From Streptomyces nigra (lineage in GTDB: Bacteria; Actinomycetota; Actinomycetes; Streptomycetales; Streptomycetaceae), in contig NZ_CP029043.1 in the NCBI RefSeq assembly GCF_003074055.1, positions 372,001 through 436,000 of the forward strand: 64,000 nt of DNA, read 5' to 3'. Within the stretch, counting starts at the first letter, position 1. Each line of letters starts with the position of its first letter. Of the stretch, positions 8,237 through 15,515 are shown one piece after another. The notes under the pieces are model-generated. The model was not told where the DNA came from and did not search any database. It saw only the letters and a program-made list of their open reading frames with translations. A program made the translations under genes and the position numbers.

Positions 8237-9154
8237 TCACCGGGACGCACCGGGTCGGTCACGATCGCCGGGCGCACCCACCTCCTCCGTCGCACCCATC
8301 GTCCCCGCCACGGCTTCGGCGAAGTCGTGGACGAGGCGGGAGCGGCGGGTGGCCGGCCAGGCGAGCGCCACCTCACTGGGCCCGATGTCCCGCACCGGTA
8401 CGGGGACGACGTCGGGCCGGGTGTAGAAGCCGGCGGTGGACAGCGGCAGGACGCAGATACCCGCGCCGGACGCCACCAACTCCAGCTTCTCCTCGACCTG
8501 GTGGATGACCGACACCTCCGGGCGGGGACCGTCGCGCAGCTCCAGCGCCACGTCCCGCCACTCGGGTACGGCGTCGGGGTCCTGGAGCAGGTGTTCGGCG
8601 GCCAGGTCGGCGACGGGGACCGAGGCGCGGCCGGCCAGGGGGTGGCCCTGCGGCAGCATGACGACGCGGGGCTCCTGGAACAGCGGCCGTACTTCGAGGC
8701 CCTGCCGGTCGACGGGCAGCCGGACCAGGCCGATGTCCGCGCGGCCGTCGCGCAGCACCTCCACCTGGCTGGCCCAACTGGTGCGCAGCAGGCGGACGTT
8801 CACCCCGGGGTGCCGTTCGGCGAAGGCCGTCGTGGCGGGGGTGACGGTGATGCCGGGCATGAAGCCGACGGTGAGGGACGGGGTGTCGCGGGCCGCCGTG
8901 GTGACACGCCGGAGCAGGGCCTCGGCGGAGGCGAGCAGGGGGACGGCGTCCTCCAGGAGCTGGCGGCCCGCGGGGGTGAGCCGCGTGCCGCGCCGGCTCC
9001 GGTCGAAGACCTCGGCGCCCAGGTCGTCCTCCAGGCTGCGGATCTGCCGGGACAGCACGGGCTGGGCGATGTGCAGCCGCTCGGCGGCCCGCCCGTAGTG
9101 CAGTTCCTCGGCCACGGCCACGAAGTACCGCAGCTTGCGCAGGTCGAGATCCAC
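8237..9154 (-). CDS. LysR family transcriptional regulator
   Basis: The product (305 aa from GTG 9154; 308 aa if GTG 9163 is used) opens with the LysR helix-turn-helix: LRKLRYFVAVAEELHYGRAAERLHIAQPVLSRQIRSLEDDLG. A type-2 periplasmic-binding-like effector domain follows (LTVGFMPGIT..., VVMLPQGHPLA, VASGAGICVLP). GGAGG abuts the 9163 GTG but is well spaced for 9154, so the later start is preferred. It lies 91 bp downstream of, and in the same direction as, an NAD-dependent epimerase gene, which is unusual because LysR genes are usually divergent from their targets. The effector is unknown. Confidence 0.88.
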   Translation of the reverse strand: MDLDLRKLRYFVAVAEELHYGRAAERLHIAQPVLSRQIRSLEDDLGAEVFDRSRRGTRLTPAGRQLLEDAVPLLASAEALLRRVTTAARDTPSLTVGFMPGITVTPATTAFAERHPGVNVRLLRTSWASQVEVLRDGRADIGLVRLPVDRQGLEVRPLFQEPRVVMLPQGHPLAGRASVPVADLAAEHLLQDPDAVPEWRDVALELRDGPRPEVSVIHQVEEKLELVASGAGICVLPLSTAGFYTRPDVVPVPVRDIGPSEVALAWPATRRSRLVHDFAEAVAGTMGATEEVGAPGDRDRPGASR

Positions 9155-9245
9155 GCGGCTCACCCTCCCTTCGGACGGTCGGTCACGAATCTACCGTTTC
9201 GCCCGGTCGTACCGGATCCTGGGCGCCGCCTCCCCGGCACCCGGG

Positions 9246-10103
9246 TCACCGTCCGGCGAGGACGGACAGCGGGTCGGTGTGGGCCGGGACCCAGCCGAGC
9301 TCCGTCTCGGCCCGCGCGGGGGTGAACTGCTGGTCCAGGGCGAAGGCGTCCGCGATGGGGCCCATCTGGGCGCGGGCCTCGTCCAGGGTGAGCGAGACGG
9401 TCTTGCCGTCGAGGCCGACGGCGTGTGCGACGGCCAGGGCGCAGTCCTTCGCGGTGGGGTCGATGCCGCCGACCCCCAGGTACTCGGCGCCCGGTTCGGC
9501 CCGCAGCGCGGCGACGTACAGCTCGGCGACGTCGTCGATGTGGACGAGCGGCCAGTGGTTGCCGCCGTCGCCGATGCAGGGGACGGCTCCGGTCTCCTTG
9601 CCGGGGGTGCCGTAGAACAGGTCGATCAGGCGGTTCTCGCCGCCGTACAGGAGTCCGGGCCTGATGACGACGGGGCGGCCGCCCTGCCGGGCGCGGGCGA
9701 GGACGGCCTCCTCGACGGGCTTGCGCCAGGCGACGATGGACGGCGGGTTCCAGGCGGCGGTCTCGTCGGCGACGCCGTCGGTGTCGCCGTACACCCAGGT
9801 GCCGCCGGTGTGGAGGTACGCACCACCACCGATGCCGTCCTGCAGGGCGGTGGCGGCGGCGAGGTCCTCGGCGCCGGTCGTGGCCTGGGCGAGGTGGATG
9901 ACGGCCTCGGCCCGGGCTGCGGCGCGGTTCAGCACGTCGAGGTCGCCCAGTCCGCCGCGGACGGGGGTGGCGCCGAGGGCGTGGACGGTGTCGGCGGAGC
10001 GGTCGGTGCGGGCCAGCGCCTCCACGGTGTGCCCGTGGCGGACGAGCGCGCTGATCGTGGCCTTGCCGATGTATCCGGATCCGCCGGTGACGAAGGTCTT
10101 CAT
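9246..10103 (-). CDS. NAD-dependent epimerase/dehydratase family protein
   Basis: The 285-aa product is an extended-SDR protein with an N-terminal Rossmann glycine motif (VTGGSGYIGKA, residues 5-15), a GTWVYGD segment and later substrate-binding regions (LLYGGENRLIDLFYG, NHWPLVHIDDVAELY). The canonical YxxxK catalytic pair is not obvious: the equivalent region reads IVAWRKPVEEAV, so Tyr is replaced. This favours an atypical NAD(P)-binding reductase or a NmrA-like protein over a true sugar epimerase. It lies upstream of a LysR gene in the same direction, with a 19-bp palindrome at 10201 upstream. Confidence 0.82.
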   Translation of the reverse strand: MKTFVTGGSGYIGKATISALVRHGHTVEALARTDRSADTVHALGATPVRGGLGDLDVLNRAAARAEAVIHLAQATTGAEDLAAATALQDGIGGGAYLHTGGTWVYGDTDGVADETAAWNPPSIVAWRKPVEEAVLARARQGGRPVVIRPGLLYGGENRLIDLFYGTPGKETGAVPCIGDGGNHWPLVHIDDVAELYVAALRAEPGAEYLGVGGIDPTAKDCALAVAHAVGLDGKTVSLTLDEARAQMGPIADAFALDQQFTPARAETELGWVPAHTDPLSVLAGR

Positions 10104-10200
10104 GGTTCTGGCTCCAGTCGTGGTACGCCGTGCCGGGTGGCTACGACGACCAGCCTCCGTCCGGAGGCGGAGCCGCGTCCAAGACCTGTTTCGGCGTCTG

Positions 10201-10219
10201 TGATACCCGCCGGGTATCA
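10201..10219. promoter_or_regulatory. Perfect 19-bp palindrome, candidate operator
   Basis: TGATACCCGCCGGGTATCA has two 9-bp arms around a single centre base. It lies just upstream of the epimerase start region and overlaps the stop codon of the upstream VOC pseudogene. The lack of a loop fits a protein-binding site better than a terminator. The cognate regulator is unknown; the nearby LysR is a candidate, although LysR sites normally have a T-N11-A form. Confidence 0.5.
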
Positions 10220-10584
10220 GGCGTTCGGGGGCTGGGCCGGCTGCCAGAGTTCGATGCGGTTGCCCTCGGGGTCGGTGACCCGGCCGAAGCGGCCGACGCC
10301 GTCCATGTCCTGGGTCTCCTCGGCCACGGCGGCGCCTCTGGCGCGCAGGTGGTCCAGCATGGCGTCGAGGTCGCGGACGCGGAAGTCGAGCATGGTGCCC
10401 TGGGAGCGGGAGCCGAAGGAGTCGGTCCTGGAGTCGAACGTGGCGAACACCGTCGGGCCGGTTCCTGCTGCCAGAGGCCGTTGTCGTCGGCGTCCAGGCC
10501 CAGGCGGTCGCGGGACCAGGCGGTCAGGGCGGCCGGGTCATCGGCGCGCAGGAAGTGGCCGCCGATGCCGAGTACTCGTTCCAT
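10217..10584 (-). pseudogene. Frameshifted VOC/glyoxalase-like gene
   Basis: The first 41 codons (MERVLGIGGHFLRADDPAALTAW...GLWQQE) and the last 75 (VFATFDSRTDSFGSRSQGTMLDFRVRD...RIELWQPAQ) together form one complete VOC superfamily protein. They are in different frames. The break is near 10458-10464, where the + strand reads GGGCCGGTTCC; restoring one base would read through. Family members use a metal site in a beta-alpha-beta-beta-beta fold; here VTDPEGNRIELWQ is the typical end. Either the gene is dead or the sequence has a one-base error. It lies upstream of the epimerase gene. Confidence 0.75.
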
Positions 10585-10616
10585 TACGCCAACCTGCCAG
10601 GACGGGCGGCCGTCGG

Positions 10617-11951
10617 TCAGGACGGCAGACGCAGGACGAGCAGGGCGACGTCGTCGTCGTTGTCGTGGGGCCGGACGCGTTGCAGCAGCTGGTCGGCGAA
10701 GTCGTCCACGTCGCGGTGGACCAGTGAGGCGGCGTGCCTGCGCAGGGATTCCAAGCCGTCGTCCAGCGGCTGTCGGCGGGACTCGACGAGGCCGTCGGTG
10801 TAGAGCACGAGGGTGGACTGTGCGGGGAGGGTCAGCCGGGCCTCGGTTCTCGGCCGCGGTGACGGGGCCGGCATGCCGAGGAGCATGCCGTTGGCCTCGG
10901 TGAGGAAGCGGGTCAGGCCGTCGCGGCCGACGAGGAGGGGTGGCGGGTGGCCGGCGCTGCTCCAGCGCAGCGTCCAGGTGCCGGCGGCGTCGAGGGCCAG
11001 CCGGGCGAGGATCATCGTCGTCATCCGGACGTCGGTGATCCGGGTCATGGCCTCGTTGAGGTGCTGGATCGTGTGGTGGGTGGGCCGGTCCTGGGACCAG
11101 GTGAACGCGCGGAGCATGTTGCGCAGTTGGGCCATGCCGGCGGCCGCATCCAGGTCGTGGCCGACGACGTCGCCGATGACCAGGGCCGTGTCCCCGAAGG
11201 GCAGCGGGAAGGCGTCGTACCAGTCGCCGCCGACATAGGAGGCGTCGGGGGCCGAGAGATAGCGCGCGGTCATCTCCACGCCCGGCAGACGCGGCAGTTG
11301 GGGCAGCAGATAGCGCTGCATGGTCTCGGCGACCTGGCGCTGGCGCTGGAAGTGGCGGGCGTTCTCCAGGGCGAGTCCGATGCGCCGCCCTATGTCCCGG
11401 AGCAGGGAGAGGTCGGCGGTGGTGAAGCCCTGGGGCCGGTCGGAGCGGCCGAGGGTGATGGCGCCCAGGACCTCGTGCGGGCCGCGGATGGGCGCTATGG
11501 CGGCGGTCTTGATGCCGGCCACCCGGAACAGCCGGCGCTGCTCGACGGCGATGCCGGTGTCGGGCACGCCCTGGTAGGTCTCGGGTCCGGCGAGGTTGGA
11601 GGCCACGCCGCGCAGGGCCCGGGAGAGCGGCATGGGTGAGGCCGCGGAGACGGGGGGCATGGGGCCCTGCAGGTCCTCACGCAGGGAGAGGCCGTTCGGT
11701 CCGGCCTGGACGACCAGGTGCCGGGCCACGTCGCCCTTGTCGGTGATCAGGTCGATGACGGCCCAGTCGGCGAGCCGCGGCAGGACCAGTTGGACCACCC
11801 GGCGCAGGGACACGTCGACGTCGTGGTTGGAGATGAGCTGGGCCGTGGTGTCGGCCAGAAGGGCCAGCCGCTCCAGTTCGGACAGCGAGCGGGTGGGCGG
11901 GGGCGGCGCGGGTGCGGAGCCGGTTAGGACTTCTCCGCCGGTGTCGTTCAT
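10617..11951 (-). CDS. GAF-PP2C (SpoIIE-type) protein phosphatase
   Basis: The 444-aa product has an N-terminal GAF-like sensor domain (about residues 30-210) and a C-terminal PP2C/SpoIIE domain (about 230-440). The manganese-binding motifs look intact: YVGGDWYDAF, VIGDVVGHDLDAA and LYTDGLVE, with SSAGHPPPLL between them. Such proteins dephosphorylate anti-sigma-factor antagonists in Streptomyces stress and differentiation pathways. There is no partner anti-sigma gene next to it. The ATG at 11951 follows GGAGAGGAG. A longer frame to 12119 has no coding character. This intact copy contrasts with two degenerate relatives in the window. Confidence 0.88.
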   Translation of the reverse strand: MNDTGGEVLTGSAPAPPPPTRSLSELERLALLADTTAQLISNHDVDVSLRRVVQLVLPRLADWAVIDLITDKGDVARHLVVQAGPNGLSLREDLQGPMPPVSAASPMPLSRALRGVASNLAGPETYQGVPDTGIAVEQRRLFRVAGIKTAAIAPIRGPHEVLGAITLGRSDRPQGFTTADLSLLRDIGRRIGLALENARHFQRQRQVAETMQRYLLPQLPRLPGVEMTARYLSAPDASYVGGDWYDAFPLPFGDTALVIGDVVGHDLDAAAGMAQLRNMLRAFTWSQDRPTHHTIQHLNEAMTRITDVRMTTMILARLALDAAGTWTLRWSSAGHPPPLLVGRDGLTRFLTEANGMLLGMPAPSPRPRTEARLTLPAQSTLVLYTDGLVESRRQPLDDGLESLRRHAASLVHRDVDDFADQLLQRVRPHDNDDDVALLVLRLPS

Positions 11952-12276
11952 GGTCGCTCCTCTCCCCACCGTGCAGCGTGGCACAGGATGATGCGACCTG
12001 GACCCTGGGGCGCGCTCGTCGTCGGGGACAGCGGCGCAGGGCTCGCGGGGTCGTCCGGGGTGCGGAGCACCGGGCATCGGACGAGATGCTGCGGTCGGGT
12101 AGATGGTGGACTGGGGCACGTGCCTGGCGAGGCTGCTGTTTCCCCAACAACCGACCGGTGGCCAAGAAGGCCGAACTTCATTTATACCACGAATAGGAGG
12201 TCGGCCGCTGTTTCCGCAGGTCGGCGGGGGTGCCCGAGCAGGCCCCGGAGCGACATCAGCAGGACCCGCACAGGTG
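11952..12276. other. Intergenic, no gene seen
   Basis: This 325-bp stretch separates the phosphatase start from the LexA stop, both on the minus strand. The short reading frames in it have poor third-position GC and no ribosome binding site. It must hold the phosphatase promoter, but I could not single one out. Confidence 0.5.
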
Positions 12277-12948
12277 TCAGAGCAGGCGCAGGACGCCCAC
12301 CACCTTGCCGAGGATGCGGGCGTCGTCGCCCGGGATCGGGTCGTACGCGGGGTTGCGCGGCATGAGCCACACCCGCCCGTCCTGTCGCCGCAGCACCTTG
12401 ACGGTGGCCTCGTCGTCGAGGAGGGCGACGACGATGTCGCCCTGGTCGGCGCTGTCCTGCCGCTTGACGGTCACTATGTCGCCGTCGCAGATCGCGGCCT
12501 CGATCATGCTGTCGCCGGACACCGTGAGGGCGAACAGGTCGCCGTCGCCCACCACTTGGCGGGGCAGGGTGTAGACGTCCTCGATCATCTCCGCGGCGAG
12601 CAGGGGCGCACCGGCTGCGATACGGCCCACCAGGGGCACCTCGACCGGGGCGGTGCCGGTGGTGCCGAGGTCGGGGGCCCAGGAGGGCCGTACCTGGTAG
12701 GCGCGCGGCCGGTGCGGGTCGCGATAGAGGACGCCCTTGCGTTCGAGCGCCATCAGCTGGTGGGCGACGGAGGAGGTGCTGGCGAGGGAGACGGCCTGGC
12801 CGATCTCCCGCATGGACGGTGGGTAGCCCTGCCGCTCGACCGTCTCGGTGATGAAGCGGACGATGGCCGCCTGGCGGTTCGTCAACTCCCCCGCGGGGGT
12901 GCGGGGACCCGGGGGGCGGCCCCGGCGGGCGGGCGCAGTGTCGTCCAT
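12277..12948 (-). CDS. lexA: LexA-type SOS repressor, possibly a paralogue
   Basis: The 223-aa product has the LexA winged-helix domain ([32 protein letters not shown], residues 41-72) and a complete S24 self-cleavage domain. The scissile bond is Ala112-Gly113 (RIAAGAP), the nucleophile is Ser147 ([10 protein letters not shown]) and the general base is Lys184 (ATVKVL); the 34- and 37-residue spacings equal those of E. coli LexA. It is therefore expected to be RecA-responsive. The N-terminal extension is shorter than I recall for the main Streptomyces LexA, and the DUF2267 neighbour is unusual, so it may be a second LexA. GGAGGT precedes the ATG. I see no clear CGAAC-N4-GTTCG box upstream. Confidence 0.88.
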   Translation of the reverse strand: MDDTAPARRGRPPGPRTPAGELTNRQAAIVRFITETVERQGYPPSMREIGQAVSLASTSSVAHQLMALERKGVLYRDPHRPRAYQVRPSWAPDLGTTGTAPVEVPLVGRIAAGAPLLAAEMIEDVYTLPRQVVGDGDLFALTVSGDSMIEAAICDGDIVTVKRQDSADQGDIVVALLDDEATVKVLRRQDGRVWLMPRNPAYDPIPGDDARILGKVVGVLRLL

Positions 12949-13046
12949 CCCGACACACCTCCGTACAAGATCGTTCGGAATGACCCTATCCTGCCGCCCT
13001 CCATAAATGGAACACCTTGACGATTTCGGGGGGTCCGAAGGCCCTT

Positions 13047-13105
13047 CCCCCACGGGCCGTGCGCCGTCTGTCGGGTCCCCCACGGGCCGTGTGCCGTCTG
13101 TCGGG
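13047..13105. repeat. Tandem 30-bp direct repeat
   Basis: Two copies of a 29-bp unit beginning CCCCCACGGGCCGTG and ending CCGTCTGTCGGG start at 13047 and 13077 (period 30, one C/T difference). They lie between the DUF2267 stop and the lexA start. The inner ACGGGCCGT core is itself a short palindrome. Confidence 0.8.
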
Positions 13106-13162
13106 CTGCCACGTCGGGGCCCTCCTCCCGTTCGGACCGTTCGGACATCCGCCCGGCGCGGG

Positions 13163-13615
13163 TCAGGCGGCCTGCGGTTCGGGGCGCCGGCGCGGCCGGA
13201 GCTCGGGGCGTCCGAACAGCAGGGCGTAGCCCTCGGGAAGCCGGTCGAGGATCCGGTCGACCAGATCGGGGCCGGCCAGGTGGCCGATGACGTTGAAGAC
13301 GGTGCCGGTGTTCCAGCGGGCGACCGCGGGGCTGGTGCCGGTCCGGCGCGCCAGGTCCTTCACGAAGCCCCAGCCGGTCGACTGCCGGGTGGCGGGCACC
13401 TGTCCGGTGAACTCCAGGGCGGCCGGCAGCGGCAGCCGGGCGGCCAGCTCGACGCGTTCGTCGCCGGTGAGCTGGCGGCCGAGCGCGGCGAGGACCTGGA
13501 GCGTCACCTCCTGAGCCCGTTCCCGCGTGGGGTAGGCGCCTTCGTAGCGCACCTTCTCCAGCAGGGCGTCGTAGGTCATCGCGGCGTCACGGCGGTCGTG
13601 GAGCTGCGCGGTCAT
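13163..13615 (-). CDS. DUF2267 domain protein
   Basis: The 150-aa product matches DUF2267: [48 protein letters not shown], then [44 protein letters not shown]. The family is a small helical protein of unknown function that often occurs near stress genes. A later ATG at 13579 (MTYDALL) is a possible start. It precedes lexA on the same strand with a 214-bp gap containing a tandem repeat, so co-transcription is possible but not shown. Confidence 0.85.
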   Translation of the reverse strand: MTAQLHDRRDAAMTYDALLEKVRYEGAYPTRERAQEVTLQVLAALGRQLTGDERVELAARLPLPAALEFTGQVPATRQSTGWGFVKDLARRTGTSPAVARWNTGTVFNVIGHLAGPDLVDRILDRLPEGYALLFGRPELRPRRRPEPQAA

Positions 13616-14036
13616 GACAGGTGGCGTGCCTTTCGTGTGGGGGGAGCCTTCGGGCCCGCGGGGCCGGGGTCACGTCGTCCGCGCGGCCGGCGCCGGGTGC
13701 GGGCGGGCTCCGCTCGTGGGTGGAGATCCCCGCGTGGACGTCGCGGGGCGGGGCTGGGACGCAGAGTCGTAGTCGTACGGAGGGTACGGAGTCGTACGGA
13801 CGGTGCCGGGCGCGCAGTTCGGGCGGTCCGAGCACACCGGGCACTTCAGGCGCTCCGGGCGCCGGACGGGAGACGTCCGCGTGGGTGGGCGCAGGCGCGT
13901 CCGGGCCGTGGAGGGGGCCGGCGGACCGGCCCGCCGCTCCCGAGCACAGGTGTGCGCCGAGGTGCGGCCTGCCACGCCGCGGCCCCGCGTCGTCCGTGCC
14001 GGGACCGCGGGGCCGCGCGGTGTCGGCAGGCCGGGA
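13616..14036. other. 421-bp intergenic region, no gene seen
   Basis: This lies between the hsp18 stop and the DUF2267 start, both on the minus strand. Frames on both strands run through but show no start signal, no recognised domain and an Arg/Pro/Gly-rich composition typical of noncoding GC-rich DNA. Microrepeats of GTCGTACGG occur near 13765-13800. Confidence 0.5.
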
Positions 14037-14468
14037 TCAGGCGGACAGCTCCTGGCGCCGCGACGACTCGCCGACGACGATCTTGCGCGGCTTGGCGCGC
14101 TCCGCGATCGGGATGCGCAGGGTCAGCACCCCGGCGTCGTACTCGGCCTCGATGTTCTCGGTGTCGAGCGTGTCGGCCAGCATCACACGGCGCGAGAAGA
14201 CGCCCAGCGGCCGCTCGGACAGCTCCATCCGGACGTGGTCCGAGGTGCTCGGCCGGCGCTCGGCCTGGACCGTCAGCATGTTCTTCTCGACGTCGATGTC
14301 GATCGCGTCCGGGCTCACACCGGGGATGTCCAGCTCGATCACATAGACATCGCCTTCACGGTGGGCGTCCATCGGCATCGCCGCCGGGCGCGACCAGGTC
14401 CCGGACGTCCCGAGGAACTGCTCGGCGATCCGGTCCAGCTCACGGAAGGGGTCGGTGCGCATCAACAT
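14037..14468 (-). CDS. hsp18: Small heat-shock protein Hsp18 (Hsp20 family)
   Basis: The 143-aa protein has a short N-terminal arm (MLMRTDPFRELDRIAEQFLG), the alpha-crystallin domain (EGDVYVIELDIPGVSPDAIDIDVEKNMLTVQAERRP to AEYDAGVLTLRIPIAERAKPRKIVV) and a C-terminal tail with the I-x-I/V-like motif (PRKIVVG). It is an ATP-independent chaperone holding unfolded proteins during heat stress. AGGAGG lies at the right distance from the ATG at 14468. It is divergent from the rheA-like gene, and two TGTCATC-N5-GATGAC sites occupy the shared promoter region. This matches the hsp18/rheA arrangement described in Streptomyces albus. Confidence 0.93.
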   Translation of the reverse strand: MLMRTDPFRELDRIAEQFLGTSGTWSRPAAMPMDAHREGDVYVIELDIPGVSPDAIDIDVEKNMLTVQAERRPSTSDHVRMELSERPLGVFSRRVMLADTLDTENIEAEYDAGVLTLRIPIAERAKPRKIVVGESSRRQELSA

Positions 14469-14536
14469 CGGCAAAACACCTCCTGTGCGTCGGGCAGTAC
14501 TGCTGCCAATGCGCTTCACCTGACTCTGTCGTACCA

Positions 14537-14555
14537 TGTCATCGAAACGATGACA
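14537..14555. promoter_or_regulatory. RheA operator 1
   Basis: TGTCATCGAAACGATGACA matches exactly the TGTCATC-N5-GATGACA operator described for RheA at hsp18 in Streptomyces albus. It lies 69 bp upstream of the hsp18 ATG. Confidence 0.88.
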
Positions 14556-14562
14556 AGTGCGA

Positions 14563-14581
14563 TGTCATCAGAACGATGACG
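14563..14581. promoter_or_regulatory. RheA operator 2
   Basis: TGTCATCAGAACGATGACG is a second copy of the TGTCATC-N5-GATGACA site with only the final A changed to G. Its centre is 26 bp from that of the first site and 56 bp from the rheA start codon, so paired binding could control both divergent genes. Confidence 0.82.
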
Positions 14582-14586
14582 ACCGA

Positions 14587-14618
14587 CGAAGGACCCGATC
14601 GAAGGACCCGATCGAAGG
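14587..14618. repeat. 13-bp tandem repeat in rheA leader
   Basis: CGAAGGACCCGAT occurs twice in tandem (14587-14599 and 14600-14612) and a third partial copy, CGAAGGA, merges into the rheA ribosome binding site. Slippage here could change the leader length. Confidence 0.75.
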
Positions 14619-14627
14619 AGGAAGGCC

Positions 14628-15296
14628 GTGTCGACGCCCGACGAGCGGTCCGCCGATGGCGCCCCGGCGTCCTTCCTGGCGGCGGAGACGGCACTGCGCG
14701 CCATGACGGAGGCGGTGAGCGCGGCGCGGACCGCCCCGGCGGGCGACGCGGACGACGCCCCGCCCGCCCCGGAGCAGGCGCTGGCCGTCCTGGTGCTGCT
14801 GCGGGACGTGCGCCACCAGCTGGCCCAGTGGGAACCGGGCCTGATCGAGGCGGCCCGCGAGGCCGGCGCCAGCTGGGCGGATCTCGCCAGTCCGCTGGGG
14901 GTCGCCAGCCGCCAGGCCGCCGAGCGGCGCTATCTGCGCGGACGTCCTGGCGGCGAGGGCAGCACCCGGGAGGAGCGCGTCAAGGCCACGCGCGACCGGC
15001 GCGCCGCCGACCGCAAGGTGACCGCTTGGGCCCGCAGCAACGCCGGTGAGCTGCGCAGCCTCGCCGGTCAGATCGCCGCCCTACCCGATCTGCCGGAGGC
15101 CGCTCTCGCCCCGCTGCGGCGGCTCGCCAACGCCCTGGCCGACGACGACGCCGCGCTGCTGCTGGCGCCCCTCACGGACACCGAGCCGCATCTGCGCGAC
15201 CACCACCCCCGGCTCGCCACCCGGATCGACGACCTCACCAGCCACGCGGACCGGCTCCGCCACGACAGCGACGCGGACCGCGGCGCGCGGACCTGA
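14628..15296 (+). CDS. rheA: RheA-like heat-shock repressor
   Basis: The 222-aa product begins at GTG after GAAGGAGGAAGG. It contains a helix-turn-helix-like segment (GASWADLASPLGVASRQAAERRYLRG, about residues 77-102) and a helical C-terminal part. In Streptomyces albus, RheA is a similar-sized repressor encoded divergently from hsp18, and it senses temperature itself, releasing its operators on heating. Identification here rests on the divergent position next to hsp18, the size, the HTH and two exact-type RheA operators between the genes. I cannot align it directly to RheA, so the symbol is assigned mainly by context. Confidence 0.82.
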   Translation: MSTPDERSADGAPASFLAAETALRAMTEAVSAARTAPAGDADDAPPAPEQALAVLVLLRDVRHQLAQWEPGLIEAAREAGASWADLASPLGVASRQAAERRYLRGRPGGEGSTREERVKATRDRRAADRKVTAWARSNAGELRSLAGQIAALPDLPEAALAPLRRLANALADDDAALLLAPLTDTEPHLRDHHPRLATRIDDLTSHADRLRHDSDADRGART

Positions 15297-15397
15297 CCGC
15301 GCGCCGCGTCGGCTCACGCTTCCGTCCGCGTCCGTCCGCTTCCGTTCGGGTGACCGGCGGGGCGGATGCGGAGGCGGGAGAGGGGGCGGGGCCGACG

Positions 15398-15417
15398 GGG
15401 CACCCGGCCGGGTGCCC
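15398..15417. terminator. 20-bp perfect palindrome after rheA
   Basis: GGGCACCCGGCCGGGTGCCC lies 101 bp after the rheA stop and 98 bp before the MFS start. It could form a short hairpin terminator for rheA or be an operator for the transporter; a perfect loopless palindrome does not decide between these. Confidence 0.45.
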
Positions 15418-15515
15418 ACGTGACGGCGACGACATCGGACGGTCGCGGCGTTTGCGAGCGGCGGGGGTGAGCAGGCGATGGTCTGCACATCAGCGCTCGG
15501 CAGAAAGGACCCCTC

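Noticed and set aside
11948..12181. Minus-strand frame starting MKFGLLGHRSVVGETAA downstream of lexA
   Set aside because: It has a TATAAATG start context but no ribosome binding site, low third-position GC for this genome and a Pro/Arg-rich tail overlapping the phosphatase promoter region. Not supported as a gene.
12949..13010. SOS box upstream of lexA
   Set aside because: TCCGAACGATCTTGTACGG on the minus strand has one half-site (CGAAC) but the second half does not fit GTTCG, so it is not reported as a LexA site.
13616..14036. Long frames on both strands between hsp18 and DUF2267
   Set aside because: Composition is typical of noncoding GC-rich DNA read in a wrong frame; there is no start signal or domain. 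A CPVC-like stretch on the minus strand was considered and dropped.
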